Part shown: piece after piece, positions 55,263-64,000 of the stretch
How positions within the stretch are numbered: position 1 is the first letter of the stretch
Layout: each line of letters opens with the position of its first letter
DNA from: Geobacter sp. DSM 9736
GTDB lineage: Bacteria; Desulfobacterota; Desulfuromonadia; Geobacterales; Geobacteraceae
Assembly: GCF_900187405.1 (NCBI RefSeq)
Contig: NZ_LT896716.1
Span: 1,612,001-1,676,000, forward strand
Length of the DNA: 64,000 bases
Reading direction: 5' to 3'
Translations under genes and position numbers: made by a program
Notes under the pieces: model-generated
The model's input: only the letters and a program-made list of their open reading frames with translations
What the model was told of the DNA's origin: nothing
Database searches by the model: none

Positions 55263-56597
55263 TCAAGAATTCACAGGCAGCTCGATCCTGAACTCCGCTC
55301 CTTCATCTGTATTACGCACGGTCAGCCTCCCCCCCATCTGAGTCTCGATCATGTTCTTCGACATGTAGAGCCCGATCCCGGTTCCCTGGAGACCCTTTGT
55401 GCTGAAATAGGGTTCGAAAATCATCTCGATGACGTTATCTGGAATGCCTCCCGCATTGTCCCGTATGGTAATCACCGCCGTCCTCCTCTCCACTGTCGAA
55501 GAGACAACCAGCCTTTTGCACTCGATGCTGCGTTCGGAGAAGGCATCCCGGGCATTGTGGAGAATGCTGAGAATTGCCTGGCAGAACTCGTTGAAGTACC
55601 CGGAAATCTCGACATCATCAGATGTTGCGATTTCCAGTTCTATCCGGCACTCCCTGAAGCCGTCCCGCACCAGGGAAACCGTCAGGTCCACCGCCTCCTT
55701 AACGCTGAACCTTGATTTTTCAGTGTTAGGTCTGAAGAAGTTACGGAAATCGTCGATTGTCCGCGACATGTAGTTGATCACCTTCATCGCTTCGTCCGTA
55801 CTTTCCTGGAGGAGGTCCCTGCGGAGGTGTCCCGTCTCGAAATTGAGAAGCACACTCTGGAACATGAGACCCAGGACATTGAGCGGCTGGCGCCACTGGT
55901 GTGCGATGCTGCTGATCATCTCCCCCATGGCCGCAAGCCTGGTCTGCCGGATCAGCATCTGGTCCTTGTGCCGAAGCTGCTCCAGCGTCCGGAGGCGTTC
56001 CGCCGTTTCCCGCTCCAGATCCCCATATGCCCTTCGCAGTTCCTCATTCTGCTCATTCAGTTTCTCCTCTATCCTCTGTCGGTTAGCTATTTCGGCCCGG
56101 AGATGTATTTCGGCCATCACCGCTGCAGCCAGTTTTTCCACTACGGATACATCCTCAACCGTCCATTGCCTCGGTTTGGAATCGATGACGCAGAAAGAGC
56201 CGAGTACGTATCCGTCGGATGTAACAAGGGGAATACCCAGGTACGCGATCACGTTCAGATCCCGTATCGCCAGATTGTCCTTGAAAAGCGGGTGATTCCG
56301 GGCATCCGTGATGAGCAGGGGCTGCCTTGGAATCCGGTTGTACTGGCAGAACGAGTGCGACAGGGCGGTCTCCCTCATCGAGGACCAGGGCTCGGGCAGC
56401 CCCAGGCAGCTCTTGAAGAACTGCCGGTTCGCATCGACCAGAGACACCAGCGCTGTCGGTGCGCTCACGAAACGCGCAGCCAGCCAGGTCAGCCTGTCGA
56501 ATGACTCCTCGGTGGGGGTGTCCAGTAACGCCACTGCCTTCAGGGCCGCAAGCCGCCCCGGATCGGCTACATGTGCCGCAAGATCGCAATTGTCCAT
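55263..56597 (-). CDS. GAF-domain sensor histidine kinase
   Basis: A 444-residue cytoplasmic kinase: GAF (about 15-170, FVSAPTALVSLVDANRQFFKS type), a coiled linker, H-box IAHQWRQPLN (about 235) and HATPase with DNAGGIP and GTGIGLYMSK. No regulator gene is adjacent. It resembles the kinase at the right edge in its H-box. Confidence 0.92.
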   Translation of the reverse strand: MDNCDLAAHVADPGRLAALKAVALLDTPTEESFDRLTWLAARFVSAPTALVSLVDANRQFFKSCLGLPEPWSSMRETALSHSFCQYNRIPRQPLLITDARNHPLFKDNLAIRDLNVIAYLGIPLVTSDGYVLGSFCVIDSKPRQWTVEDVSVVEKLAAAVMAEIHLRAEIANRQRIEEKLNEQNEELRRAYGDLERETAERLRTLEQLRHKDQMLIRQTRLAAMGEMISSIAHQWRQPLNVLGLMFQSVLLNFETGHLRRDLLQESTDEAMKVINYMSRTIDDFRNFFRPNTEKSRFSVKEAVDLTVSLVRDGFRECRIELEIATSDDVEISGYFNEFCQAILSILHNARDAFSERSIECKRLVVSSTVERRTAVITIRDNAGGIPDNVIEMIFEPYFSTKGLQGTGIGLYMSKNMIETQMGGRLTVRNTDEGAEFRIELPVNS

Positions 56598-56643
56598 TCA
56601 TCCTCCGATAAACCCGCGTCGTTCTTGTGCAGAAGGTGATCTG

Positions 56644-58698
56644 TTACTCGGATTCAGTTTTTTTCTTTCGAAGAAGAGACAACACTGTTTTTATGCCGCG
56701 CTCCACATCCAGCGGCTTCGTCTGATAGATATCCATTCCGGCAGACAGGCATCTTGCCTCGTCTTCGGGAAAAGCATGGGCGGTCATCGCCATGATGGGT
56801 ATGTGTCCGGCCCCGCTCTTCTCTTTCTCGCGGATGATACGAGTTGCGGTAATGCCGTCCATTTGGGGCATTTGGACATCCATGATGATCAGATCGTACT
56901 CCCCCCCTTCCCATTTCTCCACGGCCTCACGCCCAGTCCGGGCCAGATCCATCTCCAGCCCGTGGTATTCGAGCATGCTCCTGAGAAGCTCGGATGCGAG
57001 GGGATCGTCTTCCGCCACCAGGATACGCACCCTCTCCCCGCTTCGATGCACCGGTCCGGCAGGAACCGGACCCGGTTCTCCCGGCATCGACGTCGGCTCC
57101 TCCCGCAGCGGAACCGTGAAGGAGAAGGTGCTTCCCACTCCCTCTTCGCTCTGCAGGGTTATTGCTCCTCCCATAACTTCTACGAGCCGTCTGCTGATGG
57201 CGAGGCCCAGCCCGGAACCGCCGAACCTGCGGGTGTCCGAGGGATCAAGCTGCGTAAAAGGGCGGAAAAGGTGCCCTACCCTGTCGTGTGGAATTCCGAT
57301 GCCGGTATCGGTAACGGTGAATTTCATGTCGACTGTTCCGCCGGCAGCCCGGGAACCGACAGCGACTGACAACGCCACCTTCCCCTGCGGGGTGAATTTC
57401 ACCGCATTACCCAAAAGGTTCACCAGCACCTGCCTGAGCCGTACAGCGTCCCCCGCAAGACGTTCCGGCACATCATCGGCGACGGACAACAGGAGGGAGA
57501 CGCCTTTGCTGCGCGCTTCCACTACGAACAGCTCGACGACATCGGAAACAGCCTCGCGAATGGAGAATGACTCTTCCTTGAGCAGCAGCTTTCCGGCCTC
57601 CACACGCGACAGGTCCAGAACATCTTCTATTATGCGAAGAAGGGAGCGTGCGGAACGATCGGCCTTGGCGAGCATCTCTTTCTGCTCGGTGGGCACCTCC
57701 CCCGCGTACCCAGCCATCATAAGCTGGAGAATCCCCAGAATCCCGTTGATCGGCGTCCGGAGCTCGTGGCTCATGTTGGCGAGAAACTGCGATTTTGCAC
57801 GGTTGGCGGCTTCGGCGGAAACTCTGGCCTCTTGCAGCTCCTCCTCGTATTTTTTCCGGGGAGTGATGTCCAGAGCAATCCCATGCATGCCGAGAGGGAG
57901 CCCCCCCTGATCGTAGAATCCCCTTCCTTTGCTTAAGACCCACCTGAAGGAGCCGTCAGGCAGGCTTACACGCATCTCCATATGGTAATCGGCATGATCG
58001 CGCAGTGCGTTCGACACCGCAGCATCCACCGCTTCCCGCTCCTCTTCGGCTATGGCATTCAGGAATGAATCATAGGTAACTGTGAAGTCAGGGGGAAATC
58101 CGAACAGCTCTTTGCACCGCGTGCTCCAGATCAACTGATCCGATTTCAGGTCCCAGTTCCATGTGCCGATTCCTGCTGCGGAAAAAGCAAAGCGCAATCG
58201 CTCCTCGCTCTGTTTGAGTTCCTCCTCCGCCTGTCTGCGCTCCCTTATATCCCGGGCTACGGCAACCCCGTACAGCACATTGTTGAAGGAAACCAGCCTG
58301 AAGGTGATCTCCACCGGGAACCCGTTGCCGGAACACCTCGTGAGTGAAGACTCGATGACCTTCTCGCCGCTGCCGGCTTCCCCCGAAGAAACGGCTCCCC
58401 TTAGTGCTACGACTGCGTCATCGGGGAAAAAATCTTCCATGTGCGCCGACAGGAGTGTCTCCCGCAGACACCCCATCTCTCTACAGGCTGAAGAGTTGAC
58501 ATCGACAATGCGAAGTGAGGAGGCTTGAAACAGAAAGATGCAGTCACGCGTCTGATCGAGAAGCGCCCTGAAGCGCTCCAGTTCGTCGAGCTTCTGCTGG
58601 AGCTGCGGAAAGTACGTCTTACGCACCGAACGCTCGCCGAGACCGATGATCTTCTCACGTTGCGCGACCCAATCCGCCTCGTCAGAGCGCTTTTTCAT
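56644..58698 (-). CDS. Hybrid sensor histidine kinase (PAS-PAS-kinase-receiver)
   Basis: A 684-residue kinase: two PAS domains (about 40-160 and 165-285), H-box MSHELRTPINGI, HATPase (DTGIGIP, GSGLGLAIS) and a C-terminal receiver with intact DD, phosphoacceptor MDVQMPQMDG, T and K. The start is the ATG at 58698 (TTG at 58710 has GAGGAGG touching it). It overlaps the dehydrogenase stop by 17 nt. Confidence 0.93.
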   Translation of the reverse strand: MKKRSDEADWVAQREKIIGLGERSVRKTYFPQLQQKLDELERFRALLDQTRDCIFLFQASSLRIVDVNSSACREMGCLRETLLSAHMEDFFPDDAVVALRGAVSSGEAGSGEKVIESSLTRCSGNGFPVEITFRLVSFNNVLYGVAVARDIRERRQAEEELKQSEERLRFAFSAAGIGTWNWDLKSDQLIWSTRCKELFGFPPDFTVTYDSFLNAIAEEEREAVDAAVSNALRDHADYHMEMRVSLPDGSFRWVLSKGRGFYDQGGLPLGMHGIALDITPRKKYEEELQEARVSAEAANRAKSQFLANMSHELRTPINGILGILQLMMAGYAGEVPTEQKEMLAKADRSARSLLRIIEDVLDLSRVEAGKLLLKEESFSIREAVSDVVELFVVEARSKGVSLLLSVADDVPERLAGDAVRLRQVLVNLLGNAVKFTPQGKVALSVAVGSRAAGGTVDMKFTVTDTGIGIPHDRVGHLFRPFTQLDPSDTRRFGGSGLGLAISRRLVEVMGGAITLQSEEGVGSTFSFTVPLREEPTSMPGEPGPVPAGPVHRSGERVRILVAEDDPLASELLRSMLEYHGLEMDLARTGREAVEKWEGGEYDLIIMDVQMPQMDGITATRIIREKEKSGAGHIPIMAMTAHAFPEDEARCLSAGMDIYQTKPLDVERGIKTVLSLLRKKKTESE

Positions 58699-59845
58699 AG
58701 ACCCCCTCAACCTCCTCTTTCCGGGGGCGTCTCGGATTCGTGAAGAGACAGGGGTCCTCCATGGCTATTTCCGCGAGCCGTGGCAGGTCCCCTTTTGAGA
58801 CCCCCAGTTCTGAGAGACGATGGGTGCCCCCACCCGTACCCGCCACACTTTTCAGTCTTGAAACGAGAATCGTTTCGACATCGTCGTGGCTCATCCCGTT
58901 CAGACGAATCCCCATCGCCTCCCCCACGTGCCGGTATCGCTCCGGCACGGAGGAAAAATTGAACTCGACAACGAATGGAAGGAGCAGCGCGTTGCACTCG
59001 CCGTGGGGCGCGTCGAACATGCCGCCGACGGCATGAGCCATTGCATGCGTCATCCCGAGGCTCGTATTTGAGAAAGCGAGTCCCGCGTGAAGGCTGGCCA
59101 TCATCATTCGGCCCCGGCAGTTGATGTTGCGGGGGAAGTCCAGAGCTGCCTGAAGGTTTGAAGCGACGGTTCCGACAGCCTGCAGCGCGTGGAGATCCGT
59201 TATGGGAGCGTGGGCCGTCGAGACGTATGACTCTACTGCATGGCACAAGGAATCCATGCCCGTATGGAAGGTGAGTTCGGGCGGCATGGAGGTGGTGGTG
59301 ACCGGATCGATCAGGGCGGCATCGGGAACGATGATCTTGCTGATGATGGCGAATTTCTTCCGCCGCTCCCGGTCGGTTATTATGGCGAACTGGGAGACAT
59401 CTGCGGCAGACCCCGCAGTGGTCGGAACACATATCAGAGGAGGAATGGCCATGTCGACTCTGTCCACCCCTTCGAATTCCGCAATATGGCGGCCCGTGGC
59501 GGTGACTATGCCTATCCCCTTGGCGCAGTCCATGGGACTTCCCCCCCCCACGGCAACAATGCTGTCGCACCCTTCGTGCCTGAAAATGCGAGCCCCCTCC
59601 TGTACCTCCTCCGCCTTCGGGTTGCTGGTCAGCGAGGTAAAGAGCGAAAAGTGAAGTCCGACATCTTCAAGAGCATTGAGGACGTCCTGGGTCCAGCCGG
59701 CCGCAACTACGCCAGGGTCACTCACTACCAGTACCTTGCGTGCTCCAACATTAAGCGCATATCTCCCGGCTAGTTTCCTGGCTCCCACACCGAACACGAA
59801 CTCCGGTGCCACGAATTTCCGCAATTCAAGGTCGGCAGTTTCCAT
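58682..59845 (-). CDS. Iron-containing alcohol dehydrogenase
   Basis: A 387-residue group III dehydrogenase: NAD site GGGSPMD, metal ligands Asp and His in GMDSLCHA, then His in GMTHAMAHAVGG and DAPHGECNAL. It oxidises or reduces alcohols/aldehydes. The ATG at 59845 follows GGAGGAGGCG; an upstream in-frame ATG has no site. It is co-transcribed with the hybrid kinase. Confidence 0.94.
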   Translation of the reverse strand: METADLELRKFVAPEFVFGVGARKLAGRYALNVGARKVLVVSDPGVVAAGWTQDVLNALEDVGLHFSLFTSLTSNPKAEEVQEGARIFRHEGCDSIVAVGGGSPMDCAKGIGIVTATGRHIAEFEGVDRVDMAIPPLICVPTTAGSAADVSQFAIITDRERRKKFAIISKIIVPDAALIDPVTTTSMPPELTFHTGMDSLCHAVESYVSTAHAPITDLHALQAVGTVASNLQAALDFPRNINCRGRMMMASLHAGLAFSNTSLGMTHAMAHAVGGMFDAPHGECNALLLPFVVEFNFSSVPERYRHVGEAMGIRLNGMSHDDVETILVSRLKSVAGTGGGTHRLSELGVSKGDLPRLAEIAMEDPCLFTNPRRPRKEEVEGVYEKAL

Positions 59846-59939
59846 CGCCTCCTCCAGCTGCAACGTATTATTCAAATTTTATCACTGCGAGACTAAAACC
59901 ATAGTGAAAGGGAATGGATACGTCTTGGAATCGACGAGA

Positions 59940-60101
59940 ATGGAAAACGGCACAACAGGTAACGTATTGAAGTTCAGAGGAAGGGAAAAGATGGCGTCTC
60001 ATGCTGAACGCCGAAAGACGGCGCTGAAGAGAACTCCGGACGGAGAACAGCAGGATGGTCGTGGGTGCTCTATGGAGCGACGGCGTCACTCTTTGTTATA
60101 A
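59940..60101 (+). CDS. Possible small basic protein
   Basis: A 53-codon frame ending in an Arg-rich stretch (HAERRKTALKR, ERRRHS). The ribosome site (GACGAGA) is mediocre and I recognise no family. It overlaps the promoter of the next small gene. Confidence 0.3.
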   Translation: MENGTTGNVLKFRGREKMASHAERRKTALKRTPDGEQQDGRGCSMERRRHSLL

Positions 60102-60102
60102 T
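60094..60102 (+). promoter_or_regulatory. Extended -10 promoter
   Basis: TGTTATAAT, an extended -10, 38 nt before the ATG of the small gene at 60140. No clear -35 is seen. Confidence 0.5.
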
Positions 60103-60139
60103 TTCCATGGAATCTCGAAATTCTTATGGAGGAGGAGCT

Positions 60140-60316
60140 ATGGGAGGATTCAGAAGAAGAATCGGCGACAGCCTGTGGCACTGGTCGACATCGTGTGCCG
60201 ACTGGCCGAAAGAACAAGAGTCGGTACACCTCCACGAAGACGAGTACCCGGAGCGCCGTTGCCCAAAGTGCGAAGCATCGAGCCTGTGCCGATTACCCCC
60301 CTCCCCTGCGGGCTGA
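60140..60316 (+). CDS. Small protein with paired cysteines
   Basis: A 58-residue protein with a CPKC pair near residue 41 and other Cys/His residues, possibly a small metal site. Excellent ribosome site (GGAGGAGGAG) and an extended -10 promoter support expression. Unknown family. Confidence 0.6.
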   Translation: MGGFRRRIGDSLWHWSTSCADWPKEQESVHLHEDEYPERRCPKCEASSLCRLPPSPAG

Positions 60317-60363
60317 TTAGACAACGGCCGGTTGTCGAATCGGGCAGCCGGCCCCATCAGTCC

Positions 60364-60951
60364 TTACGTCTCCTCCCGATCTATCCATCTCCGCGTATGA
60401 GGCCGGCTGAATGCCCTCATCTCCTCAAGAGCCCGTTCCGGCTCGTACTCCACGATAATGGAATTGCGGCTCGCAGGCTTAAGGAATCCTTCATCTACGC
60501 AGTGGTCGATGAAGGCAACCAGATGGTCGTAGAAGCCACCGACGTTGAGAAGAGCGAAGGGCTTCGCGTGCAGGCCGAGCTGACTCCAGGTGGCGATCTC
60601 GAAGAACTCCTCCAGAGTCCCCAGCCCACCGGGAAGAGCGGCGAATCCGTCGGAGAGTTCGGCCATGAGTGCCTTCCGCTCATGCATTGAACCCACCACA
60701 TGAAGTGCCGTGAGTCCCCGGTGCGCCACCTCCTTCGCCTCCAGTGCCCTGGGAATGACGCCGATCACCTCCCCTCCTGCAGCGAGGGCTGAATCGGCAA
60801 GCGCACCCATGCAGCCCACATCCCCCCCTCCATAGACCACCCCGATCCCCTCCCCGGCCAGCAACTCGCCGAATCGGCGTGCTGTTTCCAGGTAAAGAGG
60901 GTCTTTGCCGGTGCTCGACCCGCAAAAAACGCAGATTCTCCCGATTTTCAA
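60364..60951 (-). CDS. LOG-family nucleoside phosphohydrolase-like protein
   Basis: A 195-residue Rossmann protein with YGGGDVGCMG and the LOG signature PGGLGTLEEFFE. LOG enzymes release bases such as cytokinins from nucleotides; older lysine decarboxylase names are wrong. The start chosen is TTG behind GAGGAGTACC, overlapping the MFS stop as TTGA, giving the family's usual length. Confidence 0.9.
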   Translation of the reverse strand: MKIGRICVFCGSSTGKDPLYLETARRFGELLAGEGIGVVYGGGDVGCMGALADSALAAGGEVIGVIPRALEAKEVAHRGLTALHVVGSMHERKALMAELSDGFAALPGGLGTLEEFFEIATWSQLGLHAKPFALLNVGGFYDHLVAFIDHCVDEGFLKPASRNSIIVEYEPERALEEMRAFSRPHTRRWIDREET

Positions 60952-62186
60952 AGGTACTCCTCGAAGTAGTCCAGATCCTTGCTGAAGGTCTCCTCCAGCT
61001 TCCATAGTGAAAGAAGCGCAACTGCCATGCAGAGTGCACCCACCGCGAGAGCTCCGGCTTCAAGCCCAAGAACCTTGCGGCTTTGCTGGAAAAGGAGCGT
61101 GATCGGAACCACCATGCCCCGTACGAAGTTGGGAACGGTGGTAGCCACTGTCGCGCGGAGATTCGTCCCGAACTGCTCCGCGGCCACTGTTACGAAAATC
61201 GCCCAGTACCCGCTCGCGAAGCCGAGGAAGGTACAGATCACGTAAAATCCTGCGGGGGTGGTTGTCGTTCTCAGAAAGTAGAGAGCAATGCCGGCAGCCG
61301 TCAGCATGAGGAAGATGAAGACCACTTTCTTCCTGCTCCCCAGCCACTGGCTTAACAGGCCACTGGCGAAATCCCCGAAGACGAGCCCGAGGTAGCAGTA
61401 CATGACGGCATTCCCTGCGGAAACCGCCCCCTCCACGCCTAGAGCTTTTGCGAATTCGGGGGAGAAGGTGATGAGAATACCGACTACGAACCAGGTGGGG
61501 ACCCCGATCAATATCGAATTAAGGTAACGGAAGAAGCGGCCGGCACTGGTAAATAGTGCGAAGAAATCTCCCTTGCGCACCTCCTTGGACGACATCTCCC
61601 GGAACATCCCGGATTCCGCGACGCTTACCCGCAGCACCAGGAGAAGCATGCCGAGTCCCCCCCCTATGTAAAAGGCATTTCGCCAGTCGAAGTTTGCCGC
61701 GACGAAATTGGCGAGAATGGCGCCCGAAACTCCTACAGACGCCACGACCATGGTGCCGTAACCTCGTACATTTTTGTGGAGAACTTCCGAGACCAGAGTG
61801 ATGCCCGCGCCGAGTTCTCCCGCGAGCCCTACACCGGCTATGAAACGAAGGATCGCATACGCTTCGAGAGACGTCACCATCCCATTGGCAAAATTGGCGA
61901 GAGAGTAAAGAAATATGGAGCCGAACATGATCTGCAGCCGCCCCTTGCGGTCCCCCAGCACCCCCCAAAGAATTCCCCCGAGCAGCATTCCGGCCATCTG
62001 CATGTTCAGGAGAAATACGCCCCGGTCGATCAACTCCTGCCCGGACAGGCCGAGGGACTTGAGGCTTGGAACCCGCACGATGCTGAAAAGGACAAGGTCG
62101 TAGATATCGACGAAGTACCCTAGGGCTGCGACGATGACCGGGAGCGAAAAGATAGCTCCTCTGGCGGAAACATTCCCCTCGTGCAT
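60948..62186 (-). CDS. MFS transporter
   Basis: A 412-residue, 12-helix major facilitator protein with the loop 2-3 motif GVLGDRKGR (about 78-86) and GVGLAGELGAG. The substrate cannot be told from sequence. It is coupled to the LOG gene by a 4-nt overlap. Confidence 0.93.
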   Translation of the reverse strand: MHEGNVSARGAIFSLPVIVAALGYFVDIYDLVLFSIVRVPSLKSLGLSGQELIDRGVFLLNMQMAGMLLGGILWGVLGDRKGRLQIMFGSIFLYSLANFANGMVTSLEAYAILRFIAGVGLAGELGAGITLVSEVLHKNVRGYGTMVVASVGVSGAILANFVAANFDWRNAFYIGGGLGMLLLVLRVSVAESGMFREMSSKEVRKGDFFALFTSAGRFFRYLNSILIGVPTWFVVGILITFSPEFAKALGVEGAVSAGNAVMYCYLGLVFGDFASGLLSQWLGSRKKVVFIFLMLTAAGIALYFLRTTTTPAGFYVICTFLGFASGYWAIFVTVAAEQFGTNLRATVATTVPNFVRGMVVPITLLFQQSRKVLGLEAGALAVGALCMAVALLSLWKLEETFSKDLDYFEEYL

Positions 62187-62306
62187 GACTTACCCCTCAT
62201 GAAGATGCAAAATCGAGTAAATCTACCACAGCAGAAAGGATGGGAACAGAATTTTCCGTTGTATGGAAGAAGTGGTTGCCGGAAGGAATCGTGAGGGTTG
62301 GACGGA

Positions 62307-62332
62307 TACGGCCCCCTCACACAGGGGCCGTA
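62307..62332 (-). terminator. Strong hairpin downstream of the CsbD-like gene
   Basis: A perfect 9-bp stem (62307-62315 with 62324-62332) and 8-nt loop, no U-run; possibly a terminator or RNA-stabilising hairpin. Confidence 0.45.
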
Positions 62333-62385
62333 CCGCAAACATGTCCATTATTGATCTGTATCTACCGAAGGTGCGGGAGTGTGAC

Positions 62386-62565
62386 TCAGTGATGAACTCG
62401 TTTTTCCACTTTCCCTACCTTGTCCTGAGCTTTTCCCGCCACCTTCTCCGCCTTCCCCTTTGCTTCGAGTTTCGGGTTTCCCACAGCCTTACCGGCTGCT
62501 TCCTTGGCCTTGCCCTTAGCCTGATGAAGCTTCCCTTCAGCCTGGTCCCTGGTGCCTGGTTTCAT
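62386..62565 (-). CDS. CsbD-like stress protein
   Basis: A 59-residue, Lys/Ala/Gly-rich protein with repeated GKAKEAAGKA-type segments and the CsbD pattern (DQAEGKLHQAKGK, AEKVAGKAQDKVG). CsbD-like proteins are stress-induced and poorly understood. AAGGGGG precedes the ATG. Too short for ordinary gene callers' default cut-offs. Confidence 0.85.
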   Translation of the reverse strand: MKPGTRDQAEGKLHQAKGKAKEAAGKAVGNPKLEAKGKAEKVAGKAQDKVGKVEKRVHH

Positions 62566-62731
62566 GACTGTACCCCCTTTCCAGTGGAAGTTGACACTTC
62601 AAGTACCGGATACGAATTAAGTGAAGTATATCCTAAGCTAGTGGCGAGACAATCCGGAGAGACTGAAAACGGCTACACACCACAGGCGTCTGCCTTTAAA
62701 TCTACCCTCGCCTGTTCAATTCGAGGATGCA

Positions 62732-64000
62732 TCAGATAATGATCCTGAATTCCGCGCCATCCGGAGTATTGCGCACGGTGAGGCGGCCGTTCATATTCTT
62801 CTCGATAATTGTCTTTGACATGAAGAGGCCCACACCGGTCCCCTTCTCCGCCCCTTTCGTCGTAAAGTAGGGCTCGAAGATGCGGTCCATTATCTCGGGG
62901 GGAACTCCTCCGGCATTGTCGACTATAGTCACCACGGCGCTCCCCTCTTCTTCGGCGACCGTCACCGATATCTGCGGGTTTTCGGGAGACCGCTCCACCA
63001 GCGCATCCCTGGCGTTGTTCAGGATGTTTATCAGCACCTGGGAAAATTCGTTGGGGAAACCTTGTATGCCGGGATTCCCCCGGCTCGAATACTCGATACG
63101 GATTCCTTGATTCCTGAGACTCTCATAGAGGAGTGAAATGGTCTTTTCAACCACCGGGCAGACGCTGAACTGCTGCATCTCTTTGTTGGGTTTGAAAAAG
63201 TTCCTGAAATCGTCGATGGTACGCGACATGTGATTGATGAGCTGCATCGACTTCTCCACCATGGCCTGGAGAGTGTCACGGGTCAACTCGCCGAACTCCA
63301 GGTGCATCGGCAGTCCCTGGACGAGAAGGCCCAGGGTGTTCAGCGGCTGCCGCCACTGGTGGGCGATATTTCCGATCATCTCACCCATGGCGGCTTGCCG
63401 GCTCTGCTGGAGAAGGAGACGCTCCTTTTCCCGCAGATCGTCAACTGCCTCCATACGCCGCTCCATCTCCGCTTTCAGGGCCTCTTCCGCCAGCTGCCGT
63501 TCCGCCACCTCCCCTTGAAGGGCATGGACCGTCTTTGCGAGCTCCGCTGTCCGCACGTTCACCTGCCGCTCAAGTTCAATCTCGGCCCGGCTTTTTTCAG
63601 TGATCTCATGGACGTATCCTGCGATCCCGATTACGCGCCCCTCTTTATTTCGCCACGGTGTGTAGGCAGCCTCGAATACTCGCTCCACCCCCAAAGTCAG
63701 GGTGATGTCTACGCCTACTTGCTCCTCACTTTGCAGAACCCTTCGCTTCAGCTCCGTAAGGTATTGCGCGTCATCGTGAGAGAGATAATCCCAGTCGGTT
63801 TTCCCGAGCAGTTCTTCACGACGAAGAGGGGGTATGGCTTTACCGACCCATATGTAGCGTAGTTCCAGGTCCTGGATAAAAATGGCGTCGGGAGAACTTT
63901 CCGCAACGAACCGCAGCAGTTGCTCGCTTTCCCGTAGAGAATCCTCAGCCCGTTTGCGCTCCGTGACTTCTACCCTGCGGCGGACCTCCTCCTCAGCCCG
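62732..64000 (-). CDS. PAS-domain sensor histidine kinase (5' end off window)
   Basis: The frame is open from the right edge, giving 422 residues: a PAS domain (about 25-145, SSPDAIFIQD...), coiled linker, H-box IAHQWRQPLN and HATPase (DNAGGVP, GTGVGLFMSK) to the end. The true start lies outside the window; internal TTG/ATG codons should not be taken as starts. It is a close relative in the kinase half of the 55.3-kb kinase. Confidence 0.92.
   Translation of the reverse strand, partial: RAEEEVRRRVEVTERKRAEDSLRESEQLLRFVAESSPDAIFIQDLELRYIWVGKAIPPLRREELLGKTDWDYLSHDDAQYLTELKRRVLQSEEQVGVDITLTLGVERVFEAAYTPWRNKEGRVIGIAGYVHEITEKSRAEIELERQVNVRTAELAKTVHALQGEVAERQLAEEALKAEMERRMEAVDDLREKERLLLQQSRQAAMGEMIGNIAHQWRQPLNTLGLLVQGLPMHLEFGELTRDTLQAMVEKSMQLINHMSRTIDDFRNFFKPNKEMQQFSVCPVVEKTISLLYESLRNQGIRIEYSSRGNPGIQGFPNEFSQVLINILNNARDALVERSPENPQISVTVAEEEGSAVVTIVDNAGGVPPEIMDRIFEPYFTTKGAEKGTGVGLFMSKTIIEKNMNGRLTVRNTPDGAEFRIII

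Noticed and set aside
1-64000. CRISPR array, prophage or integrative element
   Set aside because: No regularly spaced repeats, integrase, phage structural gene or direct repeat flanking the tRNA-Leu was seen.

Overview
The window looks like a chromosomal segment of a Geobacteraceae-type bacterium (Desulfuromonadia). The sequence is GC-rich. It is packed with c-type multiheme cytochromes that mix CX2CH and CX4CH heme sites, a hallmark of metal-reducing Geobacter relatives. It also carries a MacA/CcpA-like diheme peroxidase, a c7-like triheme cytochrome, many two-component sensors and numerous small lipoproteins. No rRNA, prophage or CRISPR array is visible; one tRNA-Leu(CAG) lies at 48.7 kb. 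Family names come from recognising motifs by eye; no database search was run.

Layout. 0-1.3 kb: inositol-monophosphatase family gene cut by the window edge, then a rubrerythrin-like ferritin. 1.3-15.2 kb: an electron-transfer island with five cytochrome genes and about 71 heme-binding motifs. A giant 34-heme protein and a 20-heme protein form a probable minus-strand operon; opposite them lie a diheme peroxidase, a triheme and a dodecaheme cytochrome, with an Smr protein between. 15.4-18.6 kb: M3 oligoendopeptidase and two lipoprotein-like genes, one FlgO-like. 18.7-21.3 kb: sensor kinase with an aberrant receiver, and an exported beta-carbonic anhydrase. 21.3-28.8 kb: a seven-gene minus-strand operon (TPR lipoprotein, peptide-type ABC binding protein and two permeases without ATPases, an unknown protein, an M48 lipoprotein protease, a DUF815 ATPase).

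29-35 kb: a two-domain kinase, then a small membrane protein coupled to a sodium-symporter-like SSF-STAC-GAF-PP2C phosphatase, followed by a STAS anti-anti-sigma protein and an RsbW-like kinase. This is a complete partner-switching module whose phosphatase is fused to a transporter-like domain, and it is the most interesting system here apart from the cytochromes. 35-41 kb: lgt, a candidate structured RNA, DUF4124 protein, HIT protein, tlyA, ctpA, a small protein, miaA. 41-48.6 kb: glycosyltransferase-like protein, GspA/GspB pair, YkgJ and DUF6178 proteins, a small membrane protein, rmuC. 48.7-53.3 kb: tRNA-Leu, a GT51 transglycosylase with an unusual N-terminal region, a MerA-like flavoprotein and exported MsrA. 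53.3-55.2 kb: a decayed patch with a transposase scrap, a four-helix-bundle gene, a truncated acetyltransferase and a possible receiver remnant. 55.3-64 kb: three sensor kinases (one cut by the edge), Fe-alcohol dehydrogenase, LOG-family protein, MFS transporter and CsbD-like small protein.

Several genes begin at GTG or TTG, and many junctions are 1-4 nt overlaps (ATGA, TGATG, TTGA), so starts were assigned from Shine-Dalgarno matches and coupling rather than from the longest reading frame.
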